Positions 59,385 to 64,000 of a stretch of DNA of 64,000 bases are shown here, one piece after another. Within the stretch, counting starts at the first letter, position 1. The number at the start of each line of letters is the position of its first letter. The stretch covers positions 1 to 64,000 of the forward strand of contig NZ_LZHQ01000022.1 of assembly GCF_001690655.1 (NCBI RefSeq). The letters run 5' to 3'. The position numbers and the translations under genes were made by a program. Under the pieces are notes generated by a model, which made no database searches, was not told the DNA's origin, and worked only from the letters and a program-made list of their open reading frames with translations. Source of the stretch: Gilliamella sp. Occ3-1. GTDB lineage: Bacteria; Pseudomonadota; Gammaproteobacteria; Enterobacterales; Orbaceae.

Positions 59385-59549
59385 AATTTAACACCATGAA
59401 GAACCGACTAATCAATTTGGAAGAGATAATAGTGGTTATTGTAGACCCTTTTTGGCATTCCTTCAAAACTTGGTAAAAATTTTGTTGATTGTCATATCGT
59501 ATCAGCTTAAATGAATTTTAATTGTACTTTATATATAAATTCTGCTAGC

Positions 59550-59575
59550 ATCGATATGTTATATTTTATATAACG
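59550..59575. promoter_or_regulatory. ModE-type operator upstream of modA
   Basis: ATCGATATG at 59550-59558 and TATATAACG at 59567-59575 form an inverted repeat separated by 8 bases, close to the E. coli ModE pattern ATCGNTATATA and TATATAACGAT. The right half is perfect over 9 bases. It lies ~100 bases upstream of modA and overlaps TATAAT-like sequence, so binding could block the promoter. Confidence 0.75.
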
Positions 59576-59676
59576 GCTATTTAATAATTTGCCAAATAAC
59601 GTAATAAATCATAATAATAAATTGGATAAATAATATTAACAGTTAAAATTAACTCAATTTTATTGTGAGGAACAGA

Positions 59677-60420
59677 ATGAAAAAAATTATTGGAATTATC
59701 TTAATGATGGCAATAACTTTTTCAGTTTCAGCTGCTGAAAAAATGACTATATTTGCCGCTGCCTCATTGACTAATGCTATGCAAGATATCGCTGCATCTT
59801 ATAAAGCAGAACATAAAGATGCAAATATTGTATTCTCATTTGCTTCATCATCAGTATTAGCTAAACAGATTGAACAAGGTGCACCTGCGGATATATTTAT
59901 GTCAGCAGATCAAAAGTGGATGACTTATCTTATTGAGCATAATTTAACTAAAAATAAACACGATTTATTAAAAAATACATTGGTGCTTATTGCTCCCCAA
60001 AATTCACATTTAGAGAATGTTTCAATTAATAAAAATACCAATTGGGAAATTATTTTACCTAAAGGTGAAAGAATAGCTATTGGTGATCCTGATCATGTAC
60101 CAGCAGGGATGTATGCAAAAGAATCATTAACTAATTTAGGGGTATTTAATAAATTATCGCCACAATTTGCTCCTGCAAGTAATGTAAGAGACGCTTTGGT
60201 ACTAGTTGAGCGTAATGAAGCTGCGCTTGGTATTGTATATAGTACCGATGCTAAAATAAGCAATAAGGTAAAAATAATTGGATCCTTTCCTGATGATACA
60301 TTTAAGTCTATCGAATATCCCATCACTTTGTTTAATCCAAAAGCAACTGATTTTTATAAATATTTAAATTCACCACAAGCTAAAGCTATTTTTGAAAAAT
60401 ATGGATTTATAACAAAGTAA
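59677..60420 (+). CDS. modA: Molybdate-binding periplasmic protein ModA
   Basis: A 247-residue ABC transporter solute receptor (E. coli 257) for molybdate and tungstate. A signal peptide (KKIIGIILMMAITFSVSAAE) precedes IFAAASLTNAMQDIAASYK and FSFASSSVLAKQIEQGAPADIFMSADQKWM, with ligand-binding Ser residues in AASL and SSS; GDPDHVPAGMYAKESL, NVRDALVLVERNEAALGIVYSTDA follow. I start at the ATG after GAGGAACAG; the GTG four codons earlier is part of that ribosome site. First gene of modABC. Confidence 0.95.
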   Translation: MKKIIGIILMMAITFSVSAAEKMTIFAAASLTNAMQDIAASYKAEHKDANIVFSFASSSVLAKQIEQGAPADIFMSADQKWMTYLIEHNLTKNKHDLLKNTLVLIAPQNSHLENVSINKNTNWEIILPKGERIAIGDPDHVPAGMYAKESLTNLGVFNKLSPQFAPASNVRDALVLVERNEAALGIVYSTDAKISNKVKIIGSFPDDTFKSIEYPITLFNPKATDFYKYLNSPQAKAIFEKYGFITK

Positions 60421-60448
60421 TTTAATAAGTAAATAATTTTATAAAACT

Positions 60449-61138
60449 ATGTTATTAACTGAATTTGAATGGCAAACCTTGCTACTTAGTTTAAAGATAG
60501 CCGCCACAGCAATTGGTTTTAGTTTGCCAATAGGCATTTTAACCGCTTGGATATTGGCACGCTGTCAATTTTTTGGTAAATCGCTATTTGATAGCCTCGT
60601 GCATCTTCCTCTTGTTTTACCACCAGTTGTTTTAGGTTATTTGTTGTTAATAACCATGGGACGACGTAGCGTTATTGGCGAGTGGTTGAGTAGCCATTTA
60701 AATATTAGCTTTAGCTTTAATTGGCAAGGTGCAGCTTTAGCTTCGGCAGTAGTTGCATTTCCATTAATGGTGCGTTCAATTCGCTTAGCCATTGAATCAA
60801 TTGATACACGCCTTGAAAACGTTGCTCGGACTCTTGGAGCCCATAAGTGGCGAGTTTTTATAACTATTACTTTACCATTAGCCTTTCCTGGTATTCTTAT
60901 GGGAATTGTATTGGGTTTTGCCCGTTGCTTAGGGGAATTTGGTGCAACAATCACTTTTGTGTCAAATATTCAAGATGAAACCCGCACCTTACCATTAGCA
61001 ATGTATACGTTGCTACAAATTCCCAATGGGGAACAAGGTGCATTACGGCTGTGTATTATTTCGGTTGTGTTATCACTAATCGCACTTTTTTTATCCGAAT
61101 TGTTAAATCGATGGCATAAAAAGAAGTTAGCAGGATAA
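60449..61138 (+). CDS. modB: Molybdate ABC transporter permease ModB
   Basis: A 229-residue inner membrane permease (E. coli 229) with about five hydrophobic segments. LPLVLPPVVLGYLLLITMGRRS and the cytoplasmic EAA loop (LENVARTLGAHKWRVFITITLPLAFPGILMGIVLGFARCLGEFGATITFVSNI) match ModB. It starts 28 bases after modA and ends 5 bases before modC. No strong ribosome site precedes it, suggesting coupling to modA. Confidence 0.96.
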   Translation: MLLTEFEWQTLLLSLKIAATAIGFSLPIGILTAWILARCQFFGKSLFDSLVHLPLVLPPVVLGYLLLITMGRRSVIGEWLSSHLNISFSFNWQGAALASAVVAFPLMVRSIRLAIESIDTRLENVARTLGAHKWRVFITITLPLAFPGILMGIVLGFARCLGEFGATITFVSNIQDETRTLPLAMYTLLQIPNGEQGALRLCIISVVLSLIALFLSELLNRWHKKKLAG

Positions 61139-61143
61139 TCAAT

Positions 61144-61824
61144 ATGTTAAAAATAGATGTTCGCAAACAACTTGCTTCGTTTTCGTTCCAATTCAATCAC
61201 GAGATAGCCTGCCAAGGGGTTACTGCTATTTTAGGCGTTTCTGGCTCGGGAAAATCCACACTAGTAAACCTTGTTAATGGATTAATTAAACCTGATCAAG
61301 GCCAAATCCAGTTGAATGGCTTACCACTAGTTGATTGCGATAAACACCTTTTTGTTACTCCTGAAAATCGGCATATTGGTACCGTTTTTCAAGATGCATT
61401 ACTTTTCCCTCATTATAAAGTTATTAAAAATCTGATTTATGGTGCTAAAAATTTCAAGCAATTAAGATTTGATGAAATAGTTAATGTACTTAATATCCGA
61501 CCATTATTAAATCGTTATCCTGCCATGTTATCTGGTGGAGAAAAACAGCGAGTAGCAATTGGTCGAGCACTATTAACCAACCCTTTATTACTATTAATGG
61601 ACGAACCGCTTTCAGCTCTCGATATGCCAAGAAAAAAAGAACTGTTAACTTATATTAATAAATTAACTAATGAGCTAAATATACCCATTATTTATGTAAC
61701 ACATAATATTAATGAAGTTAAACAAATAGCCGATAATGTTGTAATTTTAGATCAAGGTAAGCTGATTGAGTTTGGTAAGACCGAACATGTTTTACAAAGT
61801 GACTATTTAAAAGAATGGTTATAA
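61144..61824 (+). CDS. modC: Molybdate ABC transporter ATPase ModC, lacking the Mop domain
   Basis: A 226-residue ABC ATPase that powers molybdate uptake through ModB. Walker A GVSGSGKSTLVNLV, signature LSGGEKQRVAIGRALL, Walker B LLLMDEPLSALD and the switch His in YVTHNINEV are intact. E. coli ModC has 352 residues with a C-terminal molybdate-binding Mop domain; here the protein ends soon after the ATPase domain ([11 protein letters not shown]). No frameshifted Mop sequence follows, because the convergent lpxH overlaps its last 22 bases. AGGAT precedes the ATG. Confidence 0.93.
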   Translation: MLKIDVRKQLASFSFQFNHEIACQGVTAILGVSGSGKSTLVNLVNGLIKPDQGQIQLNGLPLVDCDKHLFVTPENRHIGTVFQDALLFPHYKVIKNLIYGAKNFKQLRFDEIVNVLNIRPLLNRYPAMLSGGEKQRVAIGRALLTNPLLLLMDEPLSALDMPRKKELLTYINKLTNELNIPIIYVTHNINEVKQIADNVVILDQGKLIEFGKTEHVLQSDYLKEWL

Positions 61825-62579
61825 AGCTCTAAAGTATTACTATTTTCCGCTTGTTTAATATATGTCACGCCATCATGCCAAGCACCAAGCACCGCACGAG
61901 TTGCAGTGTTGCCTTCAATTTGAAAATGATGTACAGCAGGTTTATGTGTATGACCGTGCACCATAATATCTGCATTATGTTTAACCATCATTTCAATAAC
62001 TGCTTGCTGATTTACATCCATGATATTTTCAGATTTGAGTTGATTATGTTGACTACTTTTTTTTCGTAACTTAGCTGCAATTTTCAACCGAATAAAAAGT
62101 GGTAAAAATAAAAATAATTTTTGAAGCCATTTATTATGCATAACTTTTCGGAAATTTTGATATTGATGGTCGTCAATACACAGTAAATCACCATGTAAAA
62201 AAATGATGTTTTTTCCTTGATTAGAAAGGCTATTAATCTCGGGTAGTAAGGTCATTTCGCATTGTTGCGCATACTTTTTCCCCAATAAAAAATCACGATT
62301 ACCATGAACGAAATATTTTCTTATATTACGTTTTGATAAGGCTTGTAAAGCCTGCGCAATTTGATAATGTAAGATTGTTTTTACATCATCCCCAACCCAG
62401 TAATCAAAAAGGTCGCCTAGAATGTAAAGCTCGCAGTTGTCGGGCAAAGTATCCAAAAAAGACAAAAAGCCTGCGGTTATATTAATATAACCTGAAGCAG
62501 GCTCATTATCTGCTAAATGAATATCAGCAATAAAATAACGAACAGGATTATTCAACCGTGACACTCGTAATAATAACAT
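61803..62579 (-). CDS. lpxH: UDP-2,3-diacylglucosamine diphosphatase
   Basis: A ~258-residue peripheral membrane phosphoesterase that makes lipid X in lipid A synthesis. The calcineurin-like metal motifs are complete: [35 protein letters not shown] and [11 protein letters not shown], plus VLGAWHDG. The start is uncertain: I list the ATG giving [11 protein letters not shown], which overlaps ppiB by 32 bases; a TTG at 62555 would match the family length better. The ppiB-lpxH pairing is that of E. coli. Confidence 0.93.
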   Translation of the reverse strand: MLLLRVSRLNNPVRYFIADIHLADNEPASGYINITAGFLSFLDTLPDNCELYILGDLFDYWVGDDVKTILHYQIAQALQALSKRNIRKYFVHGNRDFLLGKKYAQQCEMTLLPEINSLSNQGKNIIFLHGDLLCIDDHQYQNFRKVMHNKWLQKLFLFLPLFIRLKIAAKLRKKSSQHNQLKSENIMDVNQQAVIEMMVKHNADIMVHGHTHKPAVHHFQIEGNTATRAVLGAWHDGVTYIKQAENSNTLELYNHSFK

Positions 62580-63039
62580 CTTCAACAGGAACATCAGAAT
62601 GCATACCACTGCGCCCTGTTTTAACAGCTTTTATTTTATCAACCACATCAAGCCCATCAACAACTTGTGCAAAAACACAATAGCCATAACCATTAATGTC
62701 CGCAGAGCGAAAGTTGAGATAATCATTATCAACCACGTTGATAAAAAATTGCGCAGTTGCCGAATGAGGATCTGATGTACGTGCCATTGCTAAAGTACCA
62801 CGTTCATTTTTTAGACCGTTATTTGCTTCGTTTTTAATTGGTGATTTTGTCTTTTTTTGGTTCATTCCTGGTTCAAAACCACCACCTTGAATCATGAAAT
62901 TATTAATAACACGATGAAATATTGTGTTGTTATAAAAGCCTTCTTTGCAATATTCAACAAAATTTTTAACAGTTTCTGGCGCCTTATCATCAAAAGTTTT
63001 GATTTTAATATCACCTAAATTAGTGTGAAATATAATCAT
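62548..63039 (-). CDS. ppiB: Peptidyl-prolyl cis-trans isomerase B
   Basis: A 163-residue cytoplasmic cyclophilin (E. coli PpiB 164). The catalytic Arg is in [17 protein letters not shown], followed by [29 protein letters not shown] and [16 protein letters not shown]. There is no signal peptide, which separates it from PpiA. It overlaps lpxH downstream and lies 64 bases after folD. Confidence 0.97.
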   Translation of the reverse strand: MIIFHTNLGDIKIKTFDDKAPETVKNFVEYCKEGFYNNTIFHRVINNFMIQGGGFEPGMNQKKTKSPIKNEANNGLKNERGTLAMARTSDPHSATAQFFINVVDNDYLNFRSADINGYGYCVFAQVVDGLDVVDKIKAVKTGRSGMHSDVPVEDVIITSVTVE

Positions 63040-63103
63040 TGCATAATCCTTTTTTTAATATATATCTTTCGAATAAAATTTAGTAAATCTAAATTAATAT
63101 AAT

Positions 63104-63955
63104 TTATTTACCAAATTTTTCACATGCTTCTAGTGTATTGCTCATTAACATAGCAACGGTCATTGGACCAACACCACCAGGAACAGGCGTGATCCATCCC
63201 GCTCTTTTAACAGCAACATCAAACTCTACATCACCTGCAAGTTTACCATCTGGCAAACGATTGATACCAACATCAATGACGATTGCACCCAGCTTTATCC
63301 ACTCACCCTTAACATAATTAGCAATGCCTACTCCCGCAACAACAATATCCGCATTGCTAACATGTTTTGCTAAATCAATAGTACGACTATGGGTAATGGT
63401 TGTTGTGCAACCTAATAATAATAACTCTAATGCCATTGGACGACCCACAATGCTTGATGCTCCTACAACGGTAGCATTTAAACCTGACAGATTTATGCCA
63501 GTGGATTCTAACATTTTGACTACGCCATAAGGAGTACATGGTCGCAAGATTGGATCACGCTGTAGCAAATGTCCAATATTATATGGATGAAAACCATCGA
63601 CATCTTTACTTGGATCAATACGTTCAAGAACCTTAGTTTTATCAATATTATCAGGTAAAGGCAGTTGTACTAAAATACCATGCACATCTAAACGTTGATT
63701 TAGTTCATCAATTAATGCTAATAATTCATTGGTGGTCGTCGAGGTAAAGTCATAAGCAAATGAAACAAAACCAACATCATCACAAGCCTTTTGCTTATTT
63801 TTAACATAGATTTTTGATGCAGGATCTGAACCGACTTGAATTACTGCTAATCCTGGGACTGATAGTCCTTTTTCAATACGCATTTTGACCTTATTGGCAA
63901 TTTCAGTACGTATTTGTTGTGCTAATACTTTCCCATCAATTATTTGTGCAGTCAT
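63104..63955 (-). CDS. folD: Bifunctional methylenetetrahydrofolate dehydrogenase/cyclohydrolase
   Basis: A 283-residue enzyme (E. coli 288) that interconverts one-carbon folate forms. The catalytic Lys is in [54 protein letters not shown] and the NADP-binding [18 protein letters not shown] follow, then [19 protein letters not shown]. Its start lies 45 bases from the right window edge, and the gene is complete. Confidence 0.97.
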   Translation of the reverse strand: MTAQIIDGKVLAQQIRTEIANKVKMRIEKGLSVPGLAVIQVGSDPASKIYVKNKQKACDDVGFVSFAYDFTSTTTNELLALIDELNQRLDVHGILVQLPLPDNIDKTKVLERIDPSKDVDGFHPYNIGHLLQRDPILRPCTPYGVVKMLESTGINLSGLNATVVGASSIVGRPMALELLLLGCTTTITHSRTIDLAKHVSNADIVVAGVGIANYVKGEWIKLGAIVIDVGINRLPDGKLAGDVEFDVAVKRAGWITPVPGGVGPMTVAMLMSNTLEACEKFGK

Positions 63956-64000
63956 AAGCTTCCGTTTAACTATCTTATTAGAGGTATCATTTTCGCAAAA

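Noticed and set aside
1..64000. CRISPR arrays, tRNA or rRNA genes, prophage or toxin-antitoxin modules
   Set aside because: Reading through all gaps I found no regularly spaced repeats, no cloverleaf sequences, no phage structural genes and no paired small genes of the toxin-antitoxin type.

Overview
The window is AT-rich DNA from a gammaproteobacterium related to the Enterobacterales and Pasteurellales. Nearly every gene has a close Escherichia coli counterpart (kdsB, lpxK, ihfB, rpsA, aroA, prfC, mutS, uvrB, proP, glnK-amtB, mod genes), but codon use is strongly A/T-biased and E. coli gene clusters are cut down and rearranged. My best guess is the Orbaceae, such as Gilliamella or a relative. 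That is inference from gene content and composition, not something the sequence proves.

Layout. Bases 1-307 hold the end of an IS3-family transposase, followed by marC. Bases 1.1-11.5 kb form a minus-strand block (XRE regulator, aroA, cmk, rpsA, ihfB, comEC, lpxK, ycaR, kdsB, DUF2461) that matches the E. coli aroA-kdsB order but lacks ycaL, msbA and ycaQ. Bases 11.7-16.5 kb carry ptrA (pitrilysin) and prfC; ilvY diverges from prfC. Bases 17.5-29.3 kb are accessory metabolism and transport: a secreted 3-hydroxybutyrate-oligomer-hydrolase-like protein, acpH, a ferric-siderophore reductase, fsaA, AraC and LysR regulators, a DUF4865 protein, proP, an EamA exporter, ypfJ and surE. Bases 29.4-42.9 kb hold a SET-family sugar exporter, a gene-poor stretch with an IS remnant, mutS, dld, rlmF, an NhaD/CitMHS-type transporter, psd-mscM and dedA. 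Bases 43-47.4 kb hold fdhD, a punA-nupG nucleoside operon and a second EamA transporter. A 1.1-kb gene-poor stretch and an unknown 158-residue protein follow. Bases 49-54 kb hold glnK-amtB, dgt and purEK. The last 10 kb hold a yoaB gene broken by an amber codon, uvrB, the molybdate locus (modEF divergent from modABC), lpxH, ppiB and folD.

How the parts work together. Several regulatory circuits can be read from the DNA. glnK-amtB has a textbook sigma-54 promoter with a perfect NtrC-type dyad upstream. modABC has a ModE-type operator between modE and modA. rpsA has a leader with two hairpins presenting the same AGGATGT loop, as expected for S1 autoregulation. A CRP-like site lies between fsaA and an AraC regulator. 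DnaA-box-like sequences sit upstream of uvrB. Molybdate uptake plus FdhD fits use of a molybdenum formate dehydrogenase, although no such enzyme is in the window. punA-nupG is a compact nucleoside uptake and phosphorolysis unit.

I found no CRISPR array, prophage, toxin-antitoxin pair, tRNA, rRNA or clear defence island, and no multi-gene system that looks undescribed. The most unusual items are the yoaB nonsense codon, a ModC lacking its molybdate-binding domain, the absence of msbA between comEC and lpxK, the orphan 158-residue protein with an internal duplication, and the 3-hydroxybutyrate oligomer hydrolase without visible polyhydroxybutyrate genes.
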